Part shown: piece after piece, positions 31,057 to 38,826 of the stretch | Position numbering within the stretch: position 1 is the first letter of the stretch | Layout: every line of letters begins with the position of its first letter | NCBI GenBank assembly: GCA_035554115.1 | Contig: DATMIW010000044.1 | Coordinates: 1 to 64,000, forward strand | Length of the DNA stretch: 64,000 nt | Source of the DNA: CAXTSE01 sp035554115 | GTDB taxonomy: Bacteria; Actinomycetota; Actinomycetes; Actinomycetales; Microbacteriaceae | Direction: 5' to 3' | Made by a program: the position numbers and the translations under genes | Notes under the pieces: generated by a model | Told to the model about the DNA's origin: nothing | Databases searched by the model: none | What the model saw: the letters and a program-made list of their open reading frames with translations, nothing else

Positions 31057-32489
31057 TAAGACACCGTCTCATGAAGTGTGCTGATCTCGGCCTTCGCGAC
31101 GGAGGCGAACTCGGCCTTGAGGTCATAGGAGCGCATCACGATGAGATACGACCCGGCGGCGACAATGACGCCGACCAGGAACGAAATGTCCGCTCCGCCC
31201 ATTGCTGAGGCGATGGGGCCCACGAAGAAGCCCGTGCTGACGAACGGGATCATCACCAAAATCCCGAGTGCATAGCTGATGAGTCCCCGCGTTCCCCAGC
31301 GACCGTAGATTCCCCCGTCGGAGCGCAGGATGTCGGTGATCGAATACGTCCCTCGCCGCACGAGGTAGTAGTCGGCGAGGTTGACAGCCGTCCACGGGAT
31401 CAGCAGATATCCGAGAATGACCAGGAAGGTCGAGAAATTGCCGAGGATGTCGCCCGGGAGGGTGATTGTCGCCAGGATGATGAGAGCGCCTGCGATCCCG
31501 ATCGTGATAGCTCGAAGTCGGGCACCCGAGGTAAGAGGTCGAAATGCCTCGAGTGCGCTGAGGAACGACATGGTTCCGCTGTAGATCGACGCCGTTGCGG
31601 CCAAAAGACACGCAACTACTGCGATTCCCAGAGTGATCGACCCCAGTGCGAACCCGAATTGGTTGCCGACCTGGGCGATCCCGCTAATGACATCTATTTT
31701 CGGGCTCGCAAGCGCGACGCTTGCGCCGAGGAGCTCGATCCAAATTGCCGAAAGAATCGTGCCGCCGAACACCGCAGCCGAGACGCGTGCGCTCGGGGTG
31801 GACTTCGGTAGGTAGCGGGTGTAGTCCGAGACGATCGGCGCGATGGCGATCTGATAGCCCGCGGCAGCGCCCATCTGGGCGAGGAACCCGACAAGCGACC
31901 ATGCGCTGTGCGTCAACAGGTCGCCGATGGGCAGAACGACCAGCACGGCAATGCTCAACAACACCAAATTGATGAGCACAACGTAGGAGGCGATCCGTTG
32001 CAGTCTTAGCACCAGGTGATATCCGAAGATGGCGATAAGCACGGCGAGGATGCCGATGGCGACGGAATAGGGCTTATCGAGCGGAACAGTGATCTGTGAC
32101 AGCGAGGCTGCGCCCGTTTGGAAGAAGAAGATCGCAAAACCCAGCGGCACAATCGTGGCGACGAGGATCGGAACTATCGCGCCACGCGAACCGAACTGCA
32201 CCCGGGACTGGATCATCTGCGGGAGGCCCATTCTCGGCCCCTGGGCTCCATGAAGAGCTTGGAAGAGGGTTCCGATTACGCTGCCGAGGATGATCGCAAC
32301 GATTGTGCCGCTGAGGCCGAGGCCGAACAGTGGCCCGACCGCGCCGGTGAAGGCGGTTATGAGCGTTGCGTTGATCATGAACCAGAACTGGAACTGGCCG
32401 AAGATTGATCCGCTGCGTTCGGATAGGGGGACATAGTCGAAGGAATGGGCCTCGATAAGAGGTTTCGAGGCTTCGGCGGGCACGGTCAT
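31056..32489 (-). CDS. NCS1-family permease (purine-cytosine / hydantoin type)
   Basis: A transporter of 477 residues with about twelve hydrophobic segments. The N-terminal LSERSGSIFGQFQFWFMINATL resembles the NCS1 signature region before helix 1, and later helices include TRYLPKSTPSARV. The ATG at 32489 has GAGGAGCCACA upstream and is chosen over a longer frame starting at 32573. NCS1 proteins import nucleobases, hydantoins, allantoin or thiamine-like compounds by cation symport. Its coupling with the arginase-family gene points to a nitrogen-rich cargo. It is divergent from AraC regulator 3. Confidence 0.9.
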   Translation of the reverse strand: MTVPAEASKPLIEAHSFDYVPLSERSGSIFGQFQFWFMINATLITAFTGAVGPLFGLGLSGTIVAIILGSVIGTLFQALHGAQGPRMGLPQMIQSRVQFGSRGAIVPILVATIVPLGFAIFFFQTGAASLSQITVPLDKPYSVAIGILAVLIAIFGYHLVLRLQRIASYVVLINLVLLSIAVLVVLPIGDLLTHSAWSLVGFLAQMGAAAGYQIAIAPIVSDYTRYLPKSTPSARVSAAVFGGTILSAIWIELLGASVALASPKIDVISGIAQVGNQFGFALGSITLGIAVVACLLAATASIYSGTMSFLSALEAFRPLTSGARLRAITIGIAGALIILATITLPGDILGNFSTFLVILGYLLIPWTAVNLADYYLVRRGTYSITDILRSDGGIYGRWGTRGLISYALGILVMIPFVSTGFFVGPIASAMGGADISFLVGVIVAAGSYLIVMRSYDLKAEFASVAKAEISTLHETVS

Positions 32490-32656
32490 TGTGGCTCCTC
32501 GGGGTAGGGCGATGGGCCCAAGATAGAGCTCTGCGAGAAGCCCGCAAGGTGTTCCGTCGCAAAGTTTGAGCACGAAGCCGCGATTGTCACCGAGGTGAGA
32601 CAGATTTTGCCGATCTCCGGGCCGAAACGCCGACCGTTAGGGCCATACTTGGTCGC

Positions 32657-33580
32657 GTGGATGAGATGACGGCAGCCGGGGACGAGGAGTGGTTCGAGGT
32701 GATCGCTCGCTCCTTCTACCCGTTGACGATCACCGGTATCTCCGAAGAGTTCACGGCGACGGTGCGACAGACCTCTCTCACCCGAGGAGTGCGGGTCGCC
32801 GAGGTCATGACCGACCCCAATGCTTTGCGGCGAACCTGGCGTCAGACTCGCCAGTCGCCATCCAATGACGTCCTGCTTCTCATCCAGCTCACGGGCACTG
32901 CCTACCTCCAGCAGGACGACCGCCGAGTCGAGCTCAGCAGTGGGCAGGCCACGCTGTGTGATCCTGTTGTCGAATACGAGGTAGCGACGCCCGACAAAGC
33001 GCACCAGCTGGTCTTGATGCTGCCGCGGGATGTCGTTCGGCATTTGGCGGCTCCGATCGCGTCGACGCGCCTGCAGGTCCTTACGCCGAAGATGGCCTCG
33101 CTTCGTGCGCTCACCGCCCTGGTTCAAGAGACAGTGTCTGAGGTCAACGACCTGGACGCGCACGAGTCGGATGCTTTGGCCGGCGTGATCCTCGACCTCA
33201 CGAGATCGATGTTCGCCCGCGCCACCGGCAGCGTCAATGTGCATTCTTCACGGGAAGCATTGGCGGCCACCGCCTTGGCCTATATCCATAACCACGCGGG
33301 AGACGGCACGCTCTCGGCAGAGCGCGTTGCGAATGCCACCGGGGTGACAACCGCCCAGCTCGCAACGCTGCTTCGACCGCAGGGCACACTCGCGCACATT
33401 CTGCGGCAAGCTCGCCTGCGAGCCGCTCGCTCGCGGCTGATCGATCTGCAGTACTCGGAGTACAGCGTCGCGGAAATCGCCGTCATGTCGGGCTTCCATG
33501 ATCAGACGACCTTCACTCGCGCATTCAAGCGCGAGTTTGCAGACCTCCCGTCTGAGCTGCGGCGGCTCCCGCGATCGTGA
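32657..33580 (+). CDS. AraC-family transcriptional regulator 3
   Basis: A protein of 307 residues with the same layout as AraC copies 1 and 2. The sensor domain has VIARSFYPLTITGISEEFTATV and LLLIQLTGTAYLQQDD. The helix-turn-helix region has VANATGVTTAQLATLLRPQG and VAEIAVMSGFHDQTTFTRAFKREF. It starts at GTG 32657 (or ATG 32666). CATACT six to seven bases upstream suggests a leaderless message. It lies between the NCS1 permease and Old Yellow Enzyme 2, both possible targets. Confidence 0.87.
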   Translation: MDEMTAAGDEEWFEVIARSFYPLTITGISEEFTATVRQTSLTRGVRVAEVMTDPNALRRTWRQTRQSPSNDVLLLIQLTGTAYLQQDDRRVELSSGQATLCDPVVEYEVATPDKAHQLVLMLPRDVVRHLAAPIASTRLQVLTPKMASLRALTALVQETVSEVNDLDAHESDALAGVILDLTRSMFARATGSVNVHSSREALAATALAYIHNHAGDGTLSAERVANATGVTTAQLATLLRPQGTLAHILRQARLRAARSRLIDLQYSEYSVAEIAVMSGFHDQTTFTRAFKREFADLPSELRRLPRS

Positions 33581-33606
33581 CGCGAAAGCGCACGGATCCA
33601 AAAGTC

Positions 33607-33622
33607 GTAAAACCCTTGACAA
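33607..33622 (+). promoter_or_regulatory. GTMAAR dyad operator, site 7, with embedded -35 box
   Basis: CGTAAAA-CC-CTTGACA is a near-perfect dyad. TTGACA is followed after 18 bases by TTCACT, and the ATG of Old Yellow Enzyme 2 begins six bases later. The layout matches site 5 almost exactly, including a predicted leaderless start. Confidence 0.7.
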
Positions 33623-33651
33623 TCGCATGATGTCGTCGCTTCACTAGGGGG

Positions 33652-34749
33652 ATGACTGAGTCCGCTCTCTTTACCCCGCTCACTATTCGTGGAGTTACCT
33701 TCCGCAACCGGCTGTGGGTGTCGCCCATGTGCCAGTACTCCTGCGACGAGCTGGACGGTGTTCCGACGGATTGGCATCTCGTCAATCTCGGCCAGACGGC
33801 ATTCGGCACCGGTCTGGTATTCGCCGAGTCGACGGCGGTTAGCCCCGAAGGGCGGATCACGGCCGAGGATACCGGAATCTGGAACGACGAGCAGGTGGCG
33901 GCGTGGTCGCGCATCACTCGATTCATCCACTCCCAGGGTGCCCGCGCCGGCATCCAGATTGGGCACGCGGGTCGGAAGGCTTCGGATTACCGCCTCTTCG
34001 ACCCGCGCTGTGGCACGACAAAGCCGGAATCGGAGGGCGGCTGGAAGACCGTCGCACCCTCGGCGATCGACTATCCCGGGTTCGACGTGCCCACCGAGCT
34101 CGACACAGCGGGCATCGAGCAGATCATCGACGACTTCGCGGCTGCCGGGCGGCGATCCGTTGAGGCCGGGTTCGATGTCATCGAGATCCATGCCGCCCAC
34201 GGCTACCTCATCCACGAATTTCTTTCGCCCCTGAGCAACCACCGCACCGACGAGTGGGGCGGATCGCTCGAGAATCGGGCACGATTGCTGATTCGCATCG
34301 TCGCCGCAGTCCGCACCGCTGTCGGCGAAGATCCCGCCGTGTTCGTGCGCTTCTCTGGAACGGACTGGACAGAAGGCGGCTGGGATATGGACCAGACCGT
34401 GCAGGCGGCAGTCTGGGCGCAAGAGGCCGGAGCGGACTTCTTCGACATGTCGAGCGGCGGCTTGCTCGCCGGCATTTTCATCTCGCTTGAGCCGGGGTAC
34501 CAGGTTCCGTTGGCGGCCCGCATCAAAGAGGAACTCGGCCATCTCGCCGGCGCGGTCGGCCTGATCACCGACCCGGTGCAGGCCAACGACATCGTCGCGT
34601 CGGGGGATGCGGATGCCGTGATCCTGGCGCGGGAATTCATCCGCAATCCGCATTTCGCCCTGCGCGCCGCGAATGAGCTGGGCGTCGACCTCGACTACTG
34701 GCCTCGTCAGTATCTCGGGGTCAAGAACCCCGGAGTTAGGCAGCCGTAG
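33652..34749 (+). CDS. Old Yellow Enzyme family NADH:flavin oxidoreductase 2
   Basis: An FMN TIM-barrel enzyme of 365 residues, YqjM/XenA type. It has SPMCQYSCDELDGVPTDWH near residue 24 with the class-typical cysteine (C26), QIGHAGRKAS, and the catalytic HAAHGYLIHEFLSPLSN. It is related to but clearly longer than OYE 1, with an insertion after HAGRKAS. Its promoter carries the GTMAAR dyad, tying it to the same regulon 13 kb away. The 3' end overlaps the convergent TetR gene by 14 bases. Confidence 0.93.
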   Translation: MTESALFTPLTIRGVTFRNRLWVSPMCQYSCDELDGVPTDWHLVNLGQTAFGTGLVFAESTAVSPEGRITAEDTGIWNDEQVAAWSRITRFIHSQGARAGIQIGHAGRKASDYRLFDPRCGTTKPESEGGWKTVAPSAIDYPGFDVPTELDTAGIEQIIDDFAAAGRRSVEAGFDVIEIHAAHGYLIHEFLSPLSNHRTDEWGGSLENRARLLIRIVAAVRTAVGEDPAVFVRFSGTDWTEGGWDMDQTVQAAVWAQEAGADFFDMSSGGLLAGIFISLEPGYQVPLAARIKEELGHLAGAVGLITDPVQANDIVASGDADAVILAREFIRNPHFALRAANELGVDLDYWPRQYLGVKNPGVRQP

Positions 34750-35311
34750 CAGCGAGCGCGGCGTCGATCAGCGTCGCGGCCGCCGCACGAGCCTGGGCCG
34801 CGGCATCTGCCGTGCCGGAGATGGCTGCAGTGGTTTGGGCCCCCTCGGCGAGCAGCGCGAGCTGGGGCGCGAGGTAGTCGGGAGCGCCGGACGTTTTGGC
34901 GACCTCGGCGAGGTAGCGCTGGAACGACTCCTTATGGTGGCGGGCGAAGCTGGCCACCTCAGGGTCGACCGAGCCGAGCTCGCCGAAGGAATTGATAAAC
35001 GCGCAGCCACGGAAGTCGTCTTCTCGAAACCACTCCTCAAGAAAGTCGTAGACCGAGAGCAGCTTGTCCCGCGGGGTGGTCGCGGTGCTGGCGTGGGCGA
35101 GCACCCGGCGGGTCCATTCTTCGTTGCGTCGGGTGAGCACCTGTCGAAGGATCTCGTCTTTCGAGGAGAACAGCGCGTAAATCCGTTTGAGGGAAATCCC
35201 CGCTTCGCTCCGCAGCTCGTCCATGCCGACTGCCTGAACGCCCTTGCCGTAAAACAGCCGATCGGCGGCGTCGAGGACAGCGATTCGTGCCGCGTCATCC
35301 GGGCCTGACAT
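34736..35311 (-). CDS. TetR-family regulator of the adjacent hydrolase
   Basis: A protein of 191 residues. The helix-turn-helix is GMDELRSEAGISLKRIYALFSSKDE, near residues 27-50. The C-terminal domain contains EEWFREDDFRGCAFINSFGELG, typical of the TetR_C subgroup that controls haloperoxidase or esterase genes. AAGGAGCACA precedes the ATG at 35311. The divergent hydrolase gene is the likely target; two perfect or near-perfect GAGAAC palindromes lie between them. Confidence 0.9.
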   Translation of the reverse strand: MSGPDDAARIAVLDAADRLFYGKGVQAVGMDELRSEAGISLKRIYALFSSKDEILRQVLTRRNEEWTRRVLAHASTATTPRDKLLSVYDFLEEWFREDDFRGCAFINSFGELGSVDPEVASFARHHKESFQRYLAEVAKTSGAPDYLAPQLALLAEGAQTTAAISGTADAAAQARAAAATLIDAALAATAA

Positions 35312-35326
35312 TGTGCTCCTTGCGCT

Positions 35327-35342
35327 GAGAACTATCGTTCTC
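35327..35342. promoter_or_regulatory. TetR operator 1 (GAGAAC-N4-GTTCTC)
   Basis: GAGAACTATCGTTCTC has perfect six-base arms. It lies 16 bases upstream of the TetR start and 57 upstream of the hydrolase start. Confidence 0.75.
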
Positions 35343-35361
35343 TAGGATAGCGGATGAACGA

Positions 35362-35377
35362 GAGAACGAGCGTTCTC
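35362..35377. promoter_or_regulatory. TetR operator 2 (GAGAACGAGCGTTCTC)
   Basis: A 16-base inverted repeat sharing the arms of operator 1 and extended by one pair (GAGAACG/CGTTCTC). It is centred 35 bases downstream of operator 1 and lies just before the hydrolase ribosome site. Confidence 0.75.
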
Positions 35378-35398
35378 ACTTCTGACCGAAAGGCTCCC

Positions 35399-36241
35399 AT
35401 GTCGTACATCACCGTTGGCCGCGAAAACTCGACCTCCACGCAGCTCTATTACGAAGACCAGGGGAGCGGCCAGCCGGTCGTCCTCATCCACGGTTACCCC
35501 CTCAACGGTGCTTCGTGGGAGAAGCAGACGAAGGCACTTCTCAAGGGCGGCTACCGCGTCATCAGCTACGACCGCCGAGGGTTCGGCCAGTCGACTAAGA
35601 CGGCGATTGGCTACGACTACGACACCTTCGCCGCCGACCTGCATGACGTGCTCACCAAGCTCGACCTGCACAACGTCGTTCTCGTCGGCTTCTCGATGGG
35701 TACGGGTGAGCTGGCTCGTTACGTCTCCACCTATGGCTCAGACCGTGTCGCGAAGCTCGCCTTCCTCGCGTCGCTCGAACCTTTCCTGCTGCAGACGGAT
35801 GACAACCCGAGCGGGGTTCCGCAGGACGTATTCGACGGCATCGCTTCCGCAGCTGAGGCCGACCGTTTTGCCTGGTTCACGAGCTTCTTCGAGAACTTCT
35901 ACAACCTGGACGAAACTCTCGGCAGCCGAATTAGCGAGGAGGCGGTCCGCAATAGCTGGAACGTTGCCACGGCGAGCGCGCCGATCGCCGCCTACGCGGT
36001 CGTGCCCACGTGGATCGAAGACTTCCGCGGAGACGTTGCGGCGGTGCGCGCATCTGGTGTGCCCAGTCTGATTTTGCACGGAAGCGGGGACCGCATCCTG
36101 CCGATCGATGCGACCGGCCGTCCCTTCCACACGGCGCTCCCCGACGCCGAGTACGTCGAGATCGAGGGTGCCCCGCACGGATTGCTCTGGACGCACGCGG
36201 ATGAGGTGAACGCCGCTTTGCTCGCCTTCCTCGCTAAGTAG
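35399..36241 (+). CDS. Alpha/beta hydrolase, non-heme chloroperoxidase-like
   Basis: A hydrolase of 280 residues. The oxyanion stretch LIHGYPLNGASWE, the nucleophile elbow GFSMGTGE with its serine, the acid in LILHGSGDRILP and the histidine in GAPHGLLWTH make a complete triad. It closely resembles cofactor-free haloperoxidases, which also act as esterases. GAAAGG upstream supports the ATG at 35399. It is repressed, by inference, by the divergent TetR protein through two operators in the intergenic region. Confidence 0.92.
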   Translation: MSYITVGRENSTSTQLYYEDQGSGQPVVLIHGYPLNGASWEKQTKALLKGGYRVISYDRRGFGQSTKTAIGYDYDTFAADLHDVLTKLDLHNVVLVGFSMGTGELARYVSTYGSDRVAKLAFLASLEPFLLQTDDNPSGVPQDVFDGIASAAEADRFAWFTSFFENFYNLDETLGSRISEEAVRNSWNVATASAPIAAYAVVPTWIEDFRGDVAAVRASGVPSLILHGSGDRILPIDATGRPFHTALPDAEYVEIEGAPHGLLWTHADEVNAALLAFLAK

Positions 36242-36285
36242 TTTTGGATACGCCGTGACAACACCTCGCGGGGTTGGCTCGGGGT

Positions 36286-36891
36286 ATGACTGAGACCTCA
36301 TACGCACCGGCCACCCCTCGCACGGCCGCCGTGAACGAGTTGTCGGGTACCGGTGGTCGGTGGGCGCTCGCGGTGCTCTTCGCGATCTACCTGATGCTGC
36401 TCGTTTGGCTGGTGTTGTGGAAGTTCCACGTGCCGTTCGTCGGTCGCGACGATATGCGCGAGATCAAGTTGATCCCATTTGTCGGGGGCGGTGGATTCGG
36501 GGCGAGCGCTCCCTGGGAGGTGTTCGCCAACATCATCATCTTCCTTCCCTTCGGCATCTACTTGGCAGCGCTCGTGCCCACCTGGCGGTGGCGCGCGGTC
36601 GCGGTTATGGCAGGGGCGAGCCTCGGGCTGGAAGTCGCCGAGTACGTCCTCGCGGTCGGAAGCTCCGATGTGACTGACGTCATAGTGAACACCTCCGGGG
36701 GGCTGATCGGCCTGGGGGTGCTTGCCCTCGTACGCCGCAAGCTTCGGTCTCGCACTGGGGTGGTCATGGCGTGGATCATGGCGCTCGCGACGGTGGTGGT
36801 GTTCATTGCCGCGACCGCGCTCATTGCGTCGTTCCCTCGGCTGGGGCCGCCGGACGACGTGGATATGAGGGTCAGCTGTCCATGTCCGTAG
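36286..36891 (+). CDS. VanZ-family membrane protein
   Basis: A protein of 201 residues with about five hydrophobic segments. The signature region reads REIKLIPFVGGGGFG, then EVFANIIIFLPFGIYLAAL and GLEVAEYVLAVGSSDVTDVIVNTSGGLIG. These match the VanZ pattern of N/NxxxFxPxG followed by ExxQ/Y and DVxxNxxG. VanZ proteins give teicoplanin resistance in van clusters, but the family is broad and most members are uncharacterised. It is convergent with an OmpR-type two-component system and overlaps its kinase gene by 20 bases. No ribosome site is evident. Confidence 0.87.
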   Translation: MTETSYAPATPRTAAVNELSGTGGRWALAVLFAIYLMLLVWLVLWKFHVPFVGRDDMREIKLIPFVGGGGFGASAPWEVFANIIIFLPFGIYLAALVPTWRWRAVAVMAGASLGLEVAEYVLAVGSSDVTDVIVNTSGGLIGLGVLALVRRKLRSRTGVVMAWIMALATVVVFIAATALIASFPRLGPPDDVDMRVSCPCP

Positions 36892-37969
36892 ACACCCGCG
36901 GCAGCCGCACTCGCACGCTGAGTCCGCCCTCTGCACGAGGCGTCAGCACGAGTGAGCCGCCATGCGCGTTGACGATGCTCTTGACGATCGCGAGGCCCAG
37001 GCCCACGCCGGCCTCATGCGTGTGGACGCGAGCCGCTCCGCGTTGGAACGGTTCCGTGAGCGTCGAGACGAGCTGAGAGGCGAGCCCTTCGCCCGTATTC
37101 ACGACGGTCAGGATGACCTCGTCGTGCACGACGGCTGTTGCGGTTGCGACAGTGCCCCCCTCGGGGAGGTTGTGGACTATCGCGTTGTGCAGGAGGTTGG
37201 TCGTCATCTGCAGAAGCAGAACGCGTGAACCGAAAGTCGGGGCGACATCCCCCGAGGTCTCGATTGTCACCCCGCGCTGCTCCGCCAGGGGGAGCAGTGT
37301 TTCGGCGGCCTCTTCGGCAATGAGCGACAGGTCAACCTCCTCGCGGGTGAAGTTGCGCTGGTCGGTGCGACTCAGCAGCAGGAGGGCCTCGGTGAGATCG
37401 ATTGCTCGGGCGTTGACGACGCGCAGGCGTTCGACGAGCTCCCCGTTGTCGCGACTCGGGTCGCTGCGGGCGACATCAAGAAGGGTCTGCGTGATAGCAA
37501 GCGGGGTGCGGAGCTCGTGGGACGCGTTGGCGGCGAACCTGCGCTGCTCCGCATCCTGCGCTTCCAGCCGCGCGAGCATCGTGTCGAAGCCGTCAGCGAG
37601 TTCGCGGAACTCGTCGTTCCGACCCTCCAGTTCGATCCGGTGGGAGAGCGAGCCGTTTGCCACCCGGCGGGTCGCGGAGGTGATCCGAGACAGCGGAGCC
37701 AGCATCCAGCCGGCAAGAATCCATCCTCCGAGCAGGCCGAGCACCAGCAGGAACACCAGCGCCCATGCGGCTGGGGGCACGAACGCCCGCACGAGGTCGA
37801 TGCGGTCGGGGCCGCTGGGGGGATCGAATCCGTTCCGCTGGTTCACCGGGACGTAGCGCAGCAGGAACACCCACACGACGGAGAGGAGCAGCGCCCCCGC
37901 CACCATGAGGAATGCGGCGTAACTGAGGGTGAGTTTCAGGCGGACGCTCAGGCCGCGCGCTCTAGTCAT
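36872..37969 (-). CDS. Sensor histidine kinase, HAMP-containing (OmpR-type partner)
   Basis: A kinase of 365 residues with two membrane helices (about 10-30 and 65-90) around a short extracytoplasmic loop of roughly 35 residues. A HAMP domain follows, then the phosphoacceptor helix with ASHELRTPLAIT, and the ATPase domain with NLLHNAIVHN and GVGLGLAIVKSIVNAHGG. GGAG precedes the ATG at 37969, which overlaps the regulator stop by eight bases. Together they resemble many envelope-sensing systems. The signal is unknown. Confidence 0.93.
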   Translation of the reverse strand: MTRARGLSVRLKLTLSYAAFLMVAGALLLSVVWVFLLRYVPVNQRNGFDPPSGPDRIDLVRAFVPPAAWALVFLLVLGLLGGWILAGWMLAPLSRITSATRRVANGSLSHRIELEGRNDEFRELADGFDTMLARLEAQDAEQRRFAANASHELRTPLAITQTLLDVARSDPSRDNGELVERLRVVNARAIDLTEALLLLSRTDQRNFTREEVDLSLIAEEAAETLLPLAEQRGVTIETSGDVAPTFGSRVLLLQMTTNLLHNAIVHNLPEGGTVATATAVVHDEVILTVVNTGEGLASQLVSTLTEPFQRGAARVHTHEAGVGLGLAIVKSIVNAHGGSLVLTPRAEGGLSVRVRLPRVSTDMDS

Positions 37970-38666
37970 CGCGATCTCCTGCTGCGTTAGCTTCGGCATC
38001 GCGAGGCGCTGCATCGATGCGATACCCGACGCCGGGCACGGTGACGATCACCCAGGGTTCGCCGAGCCGCTTCCGGAGAGCTGAGACCGTGATCCGCACC
38101 GCGTTGGTGAACGGGTCGGCGTTCTCATCCCAGGCGCGTTCGAGAAGATCTTCGGCGCTTATCACGCCGCCCTCGGCCGCGAGCAGCACCTCGAGCACAG
38201 CGAACTGTTTGCGGGTTAGCGCCACATATCGACCGTTGCGGTAGACCTCGCGGCGAAACGGGTCGAGGCGCACGCCGGCCAGCTCGCGCACGGGTGGCCT
38301 GCTCAGCGTGCGCCGCCGGTCGAGCGCACGCAGCCGCAGCACCAGCTCCTGCAATTCGAACGGTTTGGTGAGGTAGTCGTCGGCGCCGAGACGGAATCCG
38401 GATGCCTTGTCGTCGAGCCGGTCCGCCGCGGTGAGCATCAGGATCGGCATGCCCGTCCCCGACGCAACGATGCTCTCAGCGACGTCGTCACCCGAGGGAC
38501 CGGGGATGTCGCGGTCGAGGATCGCGATGTCGTATGAATTCACGCTCAGCAACTCCAGGGCGGTGTCGCCGTCGGCGGCGATATCGGCCGCTATCGCTTC
38601 GAGACGCAGCCCGTCGCGGATCGCCTCCGCCATATAGGGCTCATCCTCAACAACCAGTACGCGCAC
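37962..38666 (-). CDS. Response regulator, OmpR/PhoB family
   Basis: A regulator of 234 residues. The receiver has VLVVEDEPYMAEAI at the start, the phosphoacceptor in IAILDRDIPGPSGD, and the lysine in GADDYLTKPFELQELVLRL. The C-terminal winged helix reads YVALTRKQFAVLEVLLAAEGGVISAEDLLERAW and ends with the typical RKRLGEPWVIVTVPGVGYRID. The GTG at 38666 fits the family length; a longer frame to 38732 runs into a palindromic element. It is followed by the kinase with an 8-base overlap. Confidence 0.93.
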   Translation of the reverse strand: MRVLVVEDEPYMAEAIRDGLRLEAIAADIAADGDTALELLSVNSYDIAILDRDIPGPSGDDVAESIVASGTGMPILMLTAADRLDDKASGFRLGADDYLTKPFELQELVLRLRALDRRRTLSRPPVRELAGVRLDPFRREVYRNGRYVALTRKQFAVLEVLLAAEGGVISAEDLLERAWDENADPFTNAVRITVSALRKRLGEPWVIVTVPGVGYRIDAAPRDAEANAAGDRDD

Positions 38667-38731
38667 CTTCGCAACGTTACGTTGCCGCACATATCGCGGG
38701 CGTAAAGCTCGCGCCACGTCGAGCGAACCCA

Positions 38732-38793
38732 CGTCGAACGGGCAAGAAACGCTCCAAACTCCGAGGGTTAGTGCGTTTATTGCCCGTTCGACG
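38732..38793. repeat. Long palindromic element (21-bp arms)
   Basis: Arms at 38732-38752 and 38773-38793 match in 20 of 21 positions (core CGTCGAACGGGCAA and its complement), separated by 20 bases. It lies between the leftward amidohydrolase stop and the response regulator start. It may end the amidohydrolase transcript or be a dispersed palindromic repeat. Confidence 0.75.
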
Positions 38794-38826
38794 CATGCCT
38801 CGATGCTCGCGACGGAGATTCTGTTG

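Noticed and set aside
36872..38666. Assignment of the OmpR-type system as VanR/VanS
   Set aside because: It is 28 kb from vanHA, is next to other genes, and nothing in the sequence identifies VanS-type sensing. Generic kinase and regulator names are safer.
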